Below, piece after piece: positions 35,619-44,612 of a DNA stretch of 64,000 bases (positions are counted from its first letter, which is position 1; the number at the start of each line of letters is the position of its first letter). The notes beneath the pieces were generated by a model that was not told where the DNA came from, searched no databases, and saw only the letters and a list, made by a program, of their open reading frames with translations. A program made the translations under genes and the position numbers. Source of the stretch: Williamsia sp. 1135. Lineage in GTDB: Bacteria > Actinomycetota > Actinomycetes > Mycobacteriales > Mycobacteriaceae. The DNA lies in the NCBI RefSeq assembly GCF_002095395.1, contig NZ_MJEI01000106.1, forward strand, positions 273,728-337,727, written 5' to 3'.

Positions 35619-38600
35619 TCATCGGTCGCCGCAGGTCGGGCGATATGGGATGCCAGGGAGCAATTCGGACCACTGGTCGGTTGTCATGGAACCTTCGGTC
35701 GCCGGACAAATCCGCGTACCACCGAGCTCGGTTCGATAGTCCCACCAGCGGAGTGCTCCCGTCTCTCCTCCGGCGGTCAGACTGTGTCCGTCCGGGCTGA
35801 ACGCGACCTTCCACCGGACGGTGCCCGCCGGGCTGAGGGATTCACCGACCGCTTGCGGATGGTCGGGATCACGGACGTCCCAGAGTCGCACGGTCTGGTC
35901 GTCGCTACCGGAGGCCAGAAGCAGCCCGGTGGGATCGAAACTCACCGAGCGGACCGTTGATTCGTGGCCCATCAGCTTCACCGGATCGGTCGTTCGATCG
36001 AGAGACCAGAGACGGATCGTCTGGTCGTCACTTCCTGTCGCGACCCAACGGGAGTTCGGGCTGAACGCGACTGAATTGACGGGGCCGGTGTGGCCAGATC
36101 TGACTTCCGAGACCGGGCCGCCGTTCTGGATGTTCCAGATGTGTAGGTTCTTGTCACTCGAGGCTGCGGCCAGCCGATGCCCGTCCGGCGAGAACCTCAC
36201 GGCATTGATCCATCCTGCCGGGCCCATCAGCGGAGAGCCGCTGGGTTGCGGCGACGATCGGTCGGACAGATTCCACAACTGGATGCTCTGGTCGTCGGCC
36301 GCAGTCGCGAGCGTCATCGAGTCGGGGGAGAACGCCAGTTCGTGGGTGTAGCGCGACGACACCCGAAGTGGCGTGCCCAGAGGATGTGGTGAGTGTGAAT
36401 CTGTGACATCCCAGAGCATGACCTCTCCGGTACCCAAACCCGCCCAGGCAAGGATCGTGCCATCCGGTGAGAGCGCGATGTTCTCCACCTCTGCACCGGT
36501 CGTGGGAATCATGGCCGTCGAGAGCGGGCCTTCGACGGGCGTGGTTGTCCACAGGCGCAGATTTCCATCACGCGACCCGGTAGCCATCACGGCGCCGGAC
36601 GCGTCGAAAACGGGGGTTGCCACGCGCCGGGTGTGCCCCGCCAGATTGGCTGTGGGCACGGACCAGAAACGCAGCGCCCCATCTTGTCCGCCGGTGATGA
36701 GTCGGTTTCCCACTCCGGCGAAAGCGAGGGTGGTCAATCCGCCACTGCTGCCGGTCAGGGGCTGGCCCAGGAGTGCCGGGCGTTCCGGGTCGCTGAGGCT
36801 CCACACCTTGGCGGTGCCATCCCAGCTGGCCGTCGCGAGTTGAGAGCCGTCACCGTTGAACGCGAGCGACCAGATGGCTGCGTTGTGGGCTTCGATCGGG
36901 CTACCCAGCAGCACCGGCTTCGCGCGGTCGGTCATCGACCACACTCGGAGAGTCTGATCGTCGCTACCCGTCGCCAGGCGGGTTGCGTCCGGGCTGAATC
37001 CGACGGCGTGGACGGACGATCCGTAGCCGGCGAGGGGGGTTCCGATCTGGTGTGCCTGCTCGGGCACGGTGGTGTCCCACACAATTGCGGTCTCGTCGTC
37101 GCTGCCGGTGACAAGGGTGTCCCCGTCTGACGAGAACGCCAGCGATCGAATCGCATCTTGGTGGCGTGCCAGTACCACCGAACGGCCGGTGTTCAGATCC
37201 CAGAGACGCGCGGTGTGGTCATCACCCGCTGTGGCGATCCACTTGGTGGTGCCGTCGGCCTCTGGGCGCACCGCGACCTGATAGACCGCGCCCTGATGTC
37301 CGATGAGTGGCTTCCCGGCCGCCCGGGCCCCACCTGGGGTGTGGACGTCCCATATTCGGACCACACCGTCGCCGTCAGCGGAGAACAGCGTCTTGCCATC
37401 GCCGCTGAACTCGACGCTGGTGATCCACGATCTATGGCCGGAGAGCGGACGTCCGACTTCAGAGGGCCTGCCGGAGCCGTCGTCGTGCCACAGCCGAACG
37501 GTTCGGTCGTAGCTGGCGGATGCGACCAGGCCCTCAGTGTTTGTTGCGACGTCATAGACAGCACCTTCATGGCCGTCGACAACGGTCGCGAGAGCAGCCG
37601 TCTGCGATGCCAACAGCAGGGTTCGGGCTCGCGGATCCCCAGGTCGTTCGTCTTGCGCGGCCAGGGCCAGACGTGCGGCGACCGTCGGGTCCTCGGACTG
37701 CGCCCGCGCCGCCTCCGAGAGCAAGGCGTTGTATTGGGCATCAGAGCGATCCTCGTCGGCCTGCCGGCGCTCGTTGAACGCGCCGACCGCGACAACGGCT
37801 GTCGTGAGTGTGAGTGCAGCCAGCAACACGACCATGGCGCGCCGCAGATGGGTTCCGCGGCGGTCGTATGCGCGCGCGGCCATGAGGAAGGCCGTGGTTG
37901 TCGGCGACAATGCCGTTCTCGAGCGCCGGTGCCAATCGATCACAGACGCGAGGCGGGTGCCCCGGTAGAGCAGCGAGCGGTCCTTGCCCTCTGCTGTCCA
38001 CTCGCGGGCATCGGCCTCGATCCGCTGTCTGTGGAGCACGTCTTCGCGGTCGTCGCCCAGCCACTGTGACAGACGCGGCCAGGCCTCGATGACAGCCTCA
38101 TGGGCGAGTGCGGTTCCGTGCTCGTCGTGGATCACCAGCCGCGCGGCCCCGAGTGCCTCCATCACGGTTGCCGCATCGGGATGTCGGGAGACGAGTTCGG
38201 ACTGGCGAAGGTGTCGTCGGGTTCCGCGACCGTCGTCCCCCAAGTGTATCAACTGCAGAAGCAGGTCTCTGGCGACGTCGCGTTGTGGCTCTGTGAAGCC
38301 ACTCCACTTCTCCTCTGCACTCATGGTGATCGCACCGTGGACGCCCCCGGATTCGCGGTAGCCGGTGAGGGTCAGGGTGTTGCCGGTACGGGCTTCCCAT
38401 GTTCGCTGCAGAGCGTGTGCCAGGAGCGGCAGCACTCCGGGGGCTGTCGGGACCGCGGTCGGTCGCGGTGATCCGATGCCGAGATCTGACAGGATCACCT
38501 CGACGAGCCCGTCTGCGACGGTCAGCCCGACCGCATGTGCCGGCCCGACAATGGCCGATGTCAGTTCTTGACGAGACATCCTGCCGAGGACCATCTGGTT

Positions 38601-39482
38601 GTGGACGAGAGAATCGCCGAGAACCGGAAGGTCGACGCATTGATGGTAGAAGTCGGCACGCACGGCGACGACGACGCCGACGTATTCAAGTGGTCGCGCG
38701 TCGACCAGCTCGGTGATGGCGTCGATGAACGCCAACCGTTCTTTCTCGTCGCAGCTGGTGAACACCTCTTCGAATTGATCGACGATCAACACGTGGGACA
38801 TGGTGCGGGTGTCGGGGTCGATCACACGCCGCAATGTGCGCGTCGGTTCCGACCCGGGCGTCATCGATACGGTCGAGTACTCACCAGAAATGCGGACCGA
38901 AAATCCGGCTTGCAGAAGTGACGACTTTCCAGACCCAGAGGCGCCGACGAGAAATGTCAGTCGACCGGTACCGATATTGTCCGTGAATTTCTCGACGAGA
39001 GTCGACACTGCGTCGCTCCTGCCGAAATAGAAATCAGCCTCATTTTCGGAAATTGGAGTGAGACCGGGATATGGGCATATATCGGAATCGGTTGGTTTAG
39101 TTTTGTTGAATTGATTCTTTTCGGAAGAAGCAGGCGCAGTTATTGCCGAATTCCATGCTGATTGCCACGTACTGATCGAATACAGGCCGATGATCGGCGG
39201 TTCGGGTTTGCGCTTACGGGCTGCCGCGATGAGGACACGGAGGGTTGCAGCGAGGCCGTCGAATTTCGCCGGTACCGTCTTTCCGGTTCGCCAATCGGAA
39301 AGCCGCTGAGCAGAAACAGATCCCGGCCGCCGGGACTCACTCGAGAGCAAGGTCGCCGTCGCCCTGGATGCGACGGTTTTCAAGGGGGGCGATCCGGCCG
39401 CGTCATACAGCGCGCGAAAACGGACAGCGAATTCGTGACGGGCATCCCTGAGGTCGACTGGGTGCTGTGTTGGTTCGTCCAC
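35619..39482 (-). CDS. nSTAND1-type NTPase with two WD40 propellers
   Basis: 1287 residues. (1) N-terminal HTH-like domain (about 10-90, with SVSAQRLSDWRTGKTVPAKF). (2) A linker, then an nSTAND1 NTPase: CPYPGL (136-141), FYFGR (151-155), Walker A GASGSGKS (180-187), Walker B VLIVDQFEEVF (231-241). (3) A membrane helix (about 549-569). (4) Fourteen WD40 repeats from about 635 to 1265, enough for two seven-bladed propellers. STAND proteins are switch ATPases; WD40 parts usually sense a ligand. No effector enzyme is fused. Some relatives act in phage defence, others in signalling. GTG 39482 follows GAGGAAAC. Function not assigned. Confidence 0.85.
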   Translation of the reverse strand: MDEPTQHPVDLRDARHEFAVRFRALYDAAGSPPLKTVASRATATLLSSESRRPGSVSAQRLSDWRTGKTVPAKFDGLAATLRVLIAAARKRKPEPPIIGLYSISTWQSAWNSAITAPASSEKNQFNKTKPTDSDICPYPGLTPISENEADFYFGRSDAVSTLVEKFTDNIGTGRLTFLVGASGSGKSSLLQAGFSVRISGEYSTVSMTPGSEPTRTLRRVIDPDTRTMSHVLIVDQFEEVFTSCDEKERLAFIDAITELVDARPLEYVGVVVAVRADFYHQCVDLPVLGDSLVHNQMVLGRMSRQELTSAIVGPAHAVGLTVADGLVEVILSDLGIGSPRPTAVPTAPGVLPLLAHALQRTWEARTGNTLTLTGYRESGGVHGAITMSAEEKWSGFTEPQRDVARDLLLQLIHLGDDGRGTRRHLRQSELVSRHPDAATVMEALGAARLVIHDEHGTALAHEAVIEAWPRLSQWLGDDREDVLHRQRIEADAREWTAEGKDRSLLYRGTRLASVIDWHRRSRTALSPTTTAFLMAARAYDRRGTHLRRAMVVLLAALTLTTAVVAVGAFNERRQADEDRSDAQYNALLSEAARAQSEDPTVAARLALAAQDERPGDPRARTLLLASQTAALATVVDGHEGAVYDVATNTEGLVASASYDRTVRLWHDDGSGRPSEVGRPLSGHRSWITSVEFSGDGKTLFSADGDGVVRIWDVHTPGGARAAGKPLIGHQGAVYQVAVRPEADGTTKWIATAGDDHTARLWDLNTGRSVVLARHQDAIRSLAFSSDGDTLVTGSDDETAIVWDTTVPEQAHQIGTPLAGYGSSVHAVGFSPDATRLATGSDDQTLRVWSMTDRAKPVLLGSPIEAHNAAIWSLAFNGDGSQLATASWDGTAKVWSLSDPERPALLGQPLTGSSGGLTTLAFAGVGNRLITGGQDGALRFWSVPTANLAGHTRRVATPVFDASGAVMATGSRDGNLRLWTTTPVEGPLSTAMIPTTGAEVENIALSPDGTILAWAGLGTGEVMLWDVTDSHSPHPLGTPLRVSSRYTHELAFSPDSMTLATAADDQSIQLWNLSDRSSPQPSGSPLMGPAGWINAVRFSPDGHRLAAASSDKNLHIWNIQNGGPVSEVRSGHTGPVNSVAFSPNSRWVATGSDDQTIRLWSLDRTTDPVKLMGHESTVRSVSFDPTGLLLASGSDDQTVRLWDVRDPDHPQAVGESLSPAGTVRWKVAFSPDGHSLTAGGETGALRWWDYRTELGGTRICPATEGSMTTDQWSELLPGIPYRPTCGDR

Positions 39483-39813
39483 GTTTCCTCAATCGGTCGC
39501 TGATGCGCGGTGGCAATTGTTGCGCAGCCTGATTGAACGACACAACAGGTAGCGATGCAGGTCACATCGGCCGTGAACGCCCGGGCTGGGAAAGCTCTAG
39601 AAAAGGATCCGGTCCGGACGGCTATTTATATAGCCCGAGCTGGGGGTTTCAGAAAGCGGACGGTTCTTCCCGGCACCACTCCAAGTAGTCGCCGTCCAAG
39701 ATTTGCCTCGAGCCGTTACCCCGTTCTTCGTCGAAACCCGAGGTCTGGGGTGGGGTGCCGGATCTCGTCCGAGGTCGGCAGTGCGAGATGTCCAAACCAA
39801 CAGGAGTGATGAC
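39483..39813. other. Gene-free divergent region between the nSTAND and cutinase genes
   Basis: About 330 bases without a supported gene. It contains a locally AT-rich stretch (GGCTATTTATATAGCCC near 39619-39635, an inverted repeat around TTTATATA) that could be a promoter or operator for the cutinase gene. I see no RNA gene or repeat in it. Confidence 0.35.
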
Positions 39814-41418
39814 GTGGTGGGTGTAGAAGTCAGGGTCAAAAGACTCCAGACCAACAGTGTGCGGCCTCCGAGGGGCGCTGCACCGGACGGTAGCCACCGT
39901 CCTGCAGCTGTCGCTGTGTTCGTTGCGATCGTAGCTTTGCTGATGATCTTTGGTAGCCAGTCGACAGCGGCCGCACGACCGATCAGTGACTGCCCGGTTC
40001 TGCATGTGGTCGTCGTCCCGGGCACGGTCGACTCATCGGTGGGTCGGGATCCCCACGACGGGCGCGGAGTCATGGCGCCGATGAACGATATCGGACGGGG
40101 CCTGTCTCCCGGGACAACGCAGACCACGTACGTTCCGTATCCGGCTGACTTCGGGTACACCTCCGGAGGGACCCCGTACACGGAGTCGGTTGCCGCCGGG
40201 GTGGCGGCGACAAACGATCAGGTGCGCCAGGTCTACAACCGCTGCGGCGATCAGACCGACATCGCGATTGTGGGCTACAGCCAGGGCGCCGACGTTGCTC
40301 ATCGGGTGGCGGTTGCTATCGGGCATGGTGACGGGCCGGTCCCGACCGCGCGCGTCAGGGGTGTCTATCTGATCTCGGACCCCAATCGCGGGCAGGGGAG
40401 TGGCCTGCTCCCCGGCGCGCCCGGGCTTTCAGTCCCGTTGAACGGTGCGCGTACCGGAATGTCCGGCAGCTCACCCGCCCTCGGTGGTGGCATTCACACG
40501 GGCGCGAACTCTGATTTCGGAGCGCTCACCGGCCGTGTCGCTTCACTGTGCATAACCGGTGATTTTGCATGCGCAATTCCGAAGGATGCTCAATTGGTCC
40601 GCATAGTCGCAAACGTCGCCGAACAGATTCACATCGATACCACCGCACCCGAGCAGATTGCTTCAGATCTGTCGGTGGTGGCGGTCAGATCGGCTCTTCG
40701 GACACTTGCGTATGTGGTCGACACCCCGCATTGGATGCTGCGGTCGGAGTCATTCGGAGCAGTGATTCAGAAGGCAACGGATCCGTATTATTCCGGGCCC
40801 GAGATCGCCGATGTCTCGACACTTCACGTTGCCGCGTTCCTGGCCGAGTTTCCGGGCGCTGTGGGGCCGAAGATCCAGCACGACGCGAATGCCGCCGTTC
40901 GCGAGAACCTGGGTCTTCTGACTATGGCCTCGCACCCGGAATATTGGTATCCGGGCCCTTCGCACGGCAGCTATTTCGGGCGCCCGGCTGATTCTTCGGT
41001 ACGGACCGGCTCCCAGTACGTCAACCGCTGGCTGCGGGAGTCCGCGACGACTGATGTGCCGTCGCGCAGCGTGCCCGTGGTGCAGGCGGATCCTGTGACC
41101 GAGGCGGCCGGTCCGCTCCCGCTGCCTGCGGTCGATCGGGTCGAGACAGCGATAGCGGTCGCCGGCACGACGTTCGGAGTGACCATGCAAGCACCCGAGG
41201 TCGTCGACGCTCTCACCGACGAGGCGAACAATCTGGCGAGGGGATCGTCGTCTCAGACTCAGGTGCAGGACGTGACCGCTACGATCGACAATGGCGCGGA
41301 ACAGGTGGATCGCGTCTTCGACCAGGTTGAGCGCATCGTCGAGCCGGTACGTCAGATCGTGACCTCACCGGCCCCCTTCTCAGGTGTGCTGGGTGCGATC
41401 GGGTCGGGTATTGGCTGA
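39814..41418 (+). CDS. Secreted cutinase-family esterase with C-terminal extension
   Basis: 534 residues. A long N-region and hydrophobic core (about 30-52, PAAVAVFVAIVALLMIFGS) form a signal/anchor. A cutinase fold follows with the nucleophile elbow GYSQG (IAIVGYSQGADVAHR) and paired cysteines (DCPVLHV, NRCGD). A second half of about 250 residues carries HPEYWYPGPSHGSYFGR and a helical tail. Cutinase-like proteins of mycolata hydrolyse lipid esters. I choose GTG 39814 because AGGAG ends seven bases before it; the frame is open further upstream without a ribosome site. The last eight bases overlap the small RsdA-like ORF. Confidence 0.85.
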   Translation: MVGVEVRVKRLQTNSVRPPRGAAPDGSHRPAAVAVFVAIVALLMIFGSQSTAAARPISDCPVLHVVVVPGTVDSSVGRDPHDGRGVMAPMNDIGRGLSPGTTQTTYVPYPADFGYTSGGTPYTESVAAGVAATNDQVRQVYNRCGDQTDIAIVGYSQGADVAHRVAVAIGHGDGPVPTARVRGVYLISDPNRGQGSGLLPGAPGLSVPLNGARTGMSGSSPALGGGIHTGANSDFGALTGRVASLCITGDFACAIPKDAQLVRIVANVAEQIHIDTTAPEQIASDLSVVAVRSALRTLAYVVDTPHWMLRSESFGAVIQKATDPYYSGPEIADVSTLHVAAFLAEFPGAVGPKIQHDANAAVRENLGLLTMASHPEYWYPGPSHGSYFGRPADSSVRTGSQYVNRWLRESATTDVPSRSVPVVQADPVTEAAGPLPLPAVDRVETAIAVAGTTFGVTMQAPEVVDALTDEANNLARGSSSQTQVQDVTATIDNGAEQVDRVFDQVERIVEPVRQIVTSPAPFSGVLGAIGSGIG

Positions 41419-41563
41419 ATCGGAATCGCCCGAAGAGATCGAGGCGAGTGATGAGTTCCTGAACGCGCTTGCGTGCGGCCTCGCTCCGACCGTTCGTGGT
41501 CGGGGTGAGGCCGCGCTCGCGGATCTGTTGGCTCAATGGCGACAGCGTGTACTCGACGGGTGA
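41411..41563 (+). CDS. 50-codon ORF resembling the sigma-D-binding segment of anti-sigma factor RsdA
   Basis: From TTG 41411 it reads LAESESPEEIEASDEFLNAL, then a short loop, then AALADLLAQWRQRVLDG and stop. The order acidic helix, FLNAL, loop, LADLLAQWR closely resembles the N-terminal region of RsdA (Rv3413c in M. tuberculosis) that holds SigD. RsdA is normally a much longer membrane protein; here there is no transmembrane or extracytoplasmic part. It overlaps the cutinase gene by eight bases, so it could be translated by coupling. It may be a free-standing sigma-binding microprotein or a gene remnant. Confidence 0.5.
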   Translation: MAESESPEEIEASDEFLNALACGLAPTVRGRGEAALADLLAQWRQRVLDG

Positions 41564-41686
41564 TCGCACTCGCTGGACGTAGCCGCTGATCCAGGGCTCC
41601 GGGCAAATCTTCAATGACCAGGTTCTTCGAGGTCGTGACCCTTACCCTCCGAATCGGGCGCTGACGGGGCCCGAGAGGAAAAGGGA

Positions 41687-41714
41687 ATGACATGTCCGAG
41701 CGGCTTGTTACACT
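41687..41714 (+). promoter_or_regulatory. ssrA promoter
   Basis: ATGACA (41687-41692), a 16-bp spacer and TACACT (41709-41714) make a good SigA-type promoter. The transcript would start near 41721, about 32 bases before the mature tmRNA 5' end. Confidence 0.6.
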
Positions 41715-41752
41715 GGGTTGTCCCGTCGCGAACAACGGCGGGGTGCTACCTA

Positions 41753-42117
41753 GGGGCTGAACGGTTTCGACTGCGTGCGTCAAGGTAGGGGAAGCGTGTC
41801 GGTGCAGGCTAGAGACCACCGTAAGCGTCATAGCAAACAATTAAGCGCCGACAAAAATCAGCGCGACTACGCCCTCGCTGCCTAAGCGACGGCTGGTCTG
41901 TCGGCCCGGGTGAGCTCTCGCCCCGGGTACCGGCATCATTCAGAGAGCTGACCGTTGCGTTCGGTCGCGGAACGCAATGGGACATCAAACAGCGACTGGG
42001 ATCGTCATCTCAGCTTGTTCGTGTGACTGAGAGATCCGAGTAGAGACTTAGCGAACTGCACACGGAGAAGCCCTGCTGAAACGGCGAAGGACCCGGGTTC
42101 GATTCCCGGCAGCTCCA
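41753..42117 (+). ncRNA. ssrA: Transfer-messenger RNA (tmRNA)
   Basis: About 365 bases. The 5' end GGGGCTGAACGGTTTCGACT pairs with the 3' CAGCTCC to form the tRNA-like acceptor, and the 3' domain has the T arm GGGTTCGATTCCC. The tag-coding part is at 41847-41885: GCC GAC AAA AAT CAG CGC and onward, giving ADKNQRDYALAA and TAA. The M. tuberculosis tag is the near-identical ADSHQRDYALAA. CCA is not encoded (CCG follows the A). With SmpB it rescues stalled ribosomes and marks the unfinished protein for ClpXP-type proteases. Confidence 0.97.
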
Positions 42118-42127
42118 CCGTCAGGGG

Positions 42128-42165
42128 ACAGGCCAGAGCGCAATGCTCTGGCCTGTTTCTTTTTG
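42128..42165 (+). terminator. ssrA terminator
   Basis: ACAGGCCAGAGC (42128-42139) pairs perfectly with 42145-42156 around a five-base loop and is followed by TTCTTTTTG. A strong intrinsic terminator ten bases past the tmRNA. Confidence 0.9.
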
Positions 42166-42287
42166 TCCGGACCGACGCTCGAGGAATACCGGCGGTCCGG
42201 CGTCTTGTTGAACACGTGGGGGTAACGACGACCCGCCACCGTGTAGCCGTTCGCGGTGGGGCACACACATCAGACGAAGGGACGACG

Positions 42288-43133
42288 ATGACCCAGGTTC
42301 CGAACATCACTCTCAATGACGGCAACACCATCCCGCAGCTCGGATTCGGTGTCTTCCAGATCGAGCCGAAGGACACCGCCGACGCGGTCAAGACAGCCCT
42401 AGAGGTCGGCTACCGCCACATCGACACCGCACAGATGTACGGCAACGAGAAAGAGGTCGGCGAGGGCATCCGGGCGTCGGGGATCGCGCGCGACGAGATC
42501 TTCGTGACCAGCAAGCTCAACAACACCTTCCATGAGCCCGATGCCGCACGCAAGGCCTTCGACACCACGCTGAAGGACCTCGGACTCGACTACATAGACC
42601 TGTTCCTCATCCACTGGCCGCTGCCGACGCAGTACGCCGGCGATTACGTCTCGACGTGGAACACCCTCATCGAATTCGCGAAGGACGGCCGCTCGAAGTC
42701 GGTCGGTGTGTCGAACTTCCAGCCGGCCCACCTGGACCGTCTCGCCGCCGAGACATCCCTCGTGCCCGCGGTGAACCAGATCGAGGTCCACCCGTACTTC
42801 ACCAACGAGGTCGCCCGTCAGTACGGCAAGGATCACGGCATCGCGACCGAAGCCTGGTCGCCGATCGCGCAGGGCAAGGTGCTCGACGACCCGGTGATCA
42901 CCGAGATCGCGAACAAGGTCGGTAAGTCGACAGCCCAGGTGGTCCTGCGCTGGCACATCCAGCGCGGCGACATCATCTTCCCGAAATCGGTCACGCCGAA
43001 GCGCGTGGAGGAGAACTTCGCGTTGTTCGACTTCGAACTCGACAACGCTGCAGTCGAGGCGATCTCTGCGCTCGACAAGGGGGAGGACGGCCGCAACGGC
43101 CCCAACCCCGACACGTTCGATTACATCGGCTGA
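42288..43133 (+). CDS. Aldo/keto reductase
   Basis: 281 residues, a TIM barrel with the complete AKR tetrad: Asp46, Tyr51, Lys76 and His109 (in GYRHIDTAQMYGNE, VTSKLNN and LIHWPLP). The NADPH-site motif IFPKSVTPKRVEENF is near the C-terminus. It resembles 2,5-diketo-gluconate reductase-like enzymes that reduce methylglyoxal and other carbonyls; the physiological substrate is not evident. ATG 42288 follows GAAGGGA. A 17-bp hairpin terminator lies downstream, between it and the convergent esterase gene. Confidence 0.92.
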   Translation: MTQVPNITLNDGNTIPQLGFGVFQIEPKDTADAVKTALEVGYRHIDTAQMYGNEKEVGEGIRASGIARDEIFVTSKLNNTFHEPDAARKAFDTTLKDLGLDYIDLFLIHWPLPTQYAGDYVSTWNTLIEFAKDGRSKSVGVSNFQPAHLDRLAAETSLVPAVNQIEVHPYFTNEVARQYGKDHGIATEAWSPIAQGKVLDDPVITEIANKVGKSTAQVVLRWHIQRGDIIFPKSVTPKRVEENFALFDFELDNAAVEAISALDKGEDGRNGPNPDTFDYIG

Positions 43134-43194
43134 CCCGTCGGCCAACCCATCGGTCAAGTCCGATCACGGGGCACGATCTGCTCCGCTTGCGGTG

Positions 43195-43236
43195 ATCCGC
43201 TCCGGTTCCAGAGCCCTGGAACCGGAGCGGATTGTT
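43195..43236. terminator. Bidirectional terminator between AKR and esterase genes
   Basis: A perfect 17-bp stem (43195-43211 with 43216-43232) closes an AGCC loop. It is flanked by TGTTGT on the plus strand and lies between two convergent genes. Confidence 0.8.
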
Positions 43237-43257
43237 GTATCCGGAGCAGATCGGGAG

Positions 43258-44538
43258 TCAGTTCGGCGCGTCGATCCGGGCCATCAACCAGGGCAACGCG
43301 TCGGTGAAGGCCTGACCCGCGAACTGCCAGTTGTGGCGTCCGGGCACCGGCCGGACCACGACGTCGATGTTGTTGCGGGCCACCGCCGACAGGGTTTGCG
43401 TGGCGCGTATCTGCGGCGAGGTCAGTCCGGGCCCGCTGCGGCGATGGCCCTCCGACTGAAACCATCCACCGACCCCGGCGTACGGGCCATGATTTCGCAT
43501 GACCGTCGCCGGGTCGAAGCGGTCCCAGTCGGCCGCTCGGCCCCCGAACAAGGTGGATGTGGTCTGCGCCCGGTTGCCCAGGTTGGGGCCAACATCCCCG
43601 GAGATGTCGAGGAAGGTCCGGAACAGATCGGGGTGTTCGACCGTCAGGTCGATGGCGCAGGTGCCACCCATCGACCATCCTGCGACGGCCCAACTGTCGG
43701 GACGCGCGGAGGCGCCGAACCCGGAGATCACCGCGGGACGAACCTCTTTGCTGATGTGGGTGTCGACGTTGCCGTGGGGACCGTCCACACATTCGGTGTC
43801 GTTCGACAGGCTGCCGGTGGGATCGACGAACACCAGGATCGGGGCCTGCCCGTGGTGCGTCGCCGCATAGTTGCGGACCGTCTGCAGGGCCGAGCCGCTG
43901 CGTACCCAGTCTTCGGGTGTGGTGACGACGCCGCCGATCATCACGACCGCAGGCAAGCGCGGCGGGACCTGGCCTGCGAACCACGCGGGTGGCAGATAGA
44001 CGTACTCGGTTCGATGGTGAAACCTGCTGACGCTGTCGGACGTCCGCAGCGGGACGATCTTCCCGTCCGGTTCCGGGTTGCCACGGAGTCCGGGAAGCGT
44101 CGCGAACGAGATCTGACCCGGCAGCGGCTGCGCCGTCAACCCCTGCCATGCGCGACCTGCGGTGGGGTAGAAGCCCGCCCACTGATTCGCTGCGAGGGCG
44201 ACGCAGACGACGGTCAGCCCAACCGCCACCACCCCGGTGATCCGCCGCCACCAGCGGGCTCCCATCCACGCGGCGGGAACCAGGAACATCAGCGCGACGG
44301 TCAGTGAAAGCCAGATCCAGAACGTCCAGGGTGCTGCGTCAGGGGCGAGATCTCGACGGCTCAGGACCCAATAGGTCGTCAGCACCGCGGCTGTTCCCGC
44401 CGCGGCGGCGAGTGGTAGCCACAGCCGCCACGTTCGGCGGTGTCGCCAGCGGACGGCGGCGAGGATCGCGACCGCGGCCGCCAACTCCACGGACAGGACG
44501 AACCAGCCGCCGAACAGCGGCACCCCGGCAAGGTTCAC
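43258..44538 (-). CDS. Membrane-anchored Ag85-fold esterase
   Basis: 426 residues. Four N-terminal helices (about 10-30, 40-58, 72-92, 100-120) precede an alpha/beta-hydrolase domain of the antigen 85/esterase-D type with the nucleophile elbow GWSMGG (AVAGWSMGGTCAID), DPTGSLSNDTECVDG and a C-terminal GRHNWQFAGQAF with the catalytic-His candidate. Similar mycolata proteins include mycolyltransferase relatives of unknown substrate. GTG 44538 is the start. The next gene upstream, a small hydrolase, begins on the same strand 75 bases away. Confidence 0.85.
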   Translation of the reverse strand: MNLAGVPLFGGWFVLSVELAAAVAILAAVRWRHRRTWRLWLPLAAAAGTAAVLTTYWVLSRRDLAPDAAPWTFWIWLSLTVALMFLVPAAWMGARWWRRITGVVAVGLTVVCVALAANQWAGFYPTAGRAWQGLTAQPLPGQISFATLPGLRGNPEPDGKIVPLRTSDSVSRFHHRTEYVYLPPAWFAGQVPPRLPAVVMIGGVVTTPEDWVRSGSALQTVRNYAATHHGQAPILVFVDPTGSLSNDTECVDGPHGNVDTHISKEVRPAVISGFGASARPDSWAVAGWSMGGTCAIDLTVEHPDLFRTFLDISGDVGPNLGNRAQTTSTLFGGRAADWDRFDPATVMRNHGPYAGVGGWFQSEGHRRSGPGLTSPQIRATQTLSAVARNNIDVVVRPVPGRHNWQFAGQAFTDALPWLMARIDAPN

Positions 44539-44612
44539 CCGCTAGAGACTTGTCGTCGATTCTGTACGTCAGCTGTGGATATGTCTGTGAGAAACCGAAG
44601 AAAACGGTTGTC

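Noticed and set aside
41352..41840. Minus-strand 162-codon frame near ssrA
   Set aside because: Overlaps the tmRNA, its promoter and the cutinase end; no coding signature.
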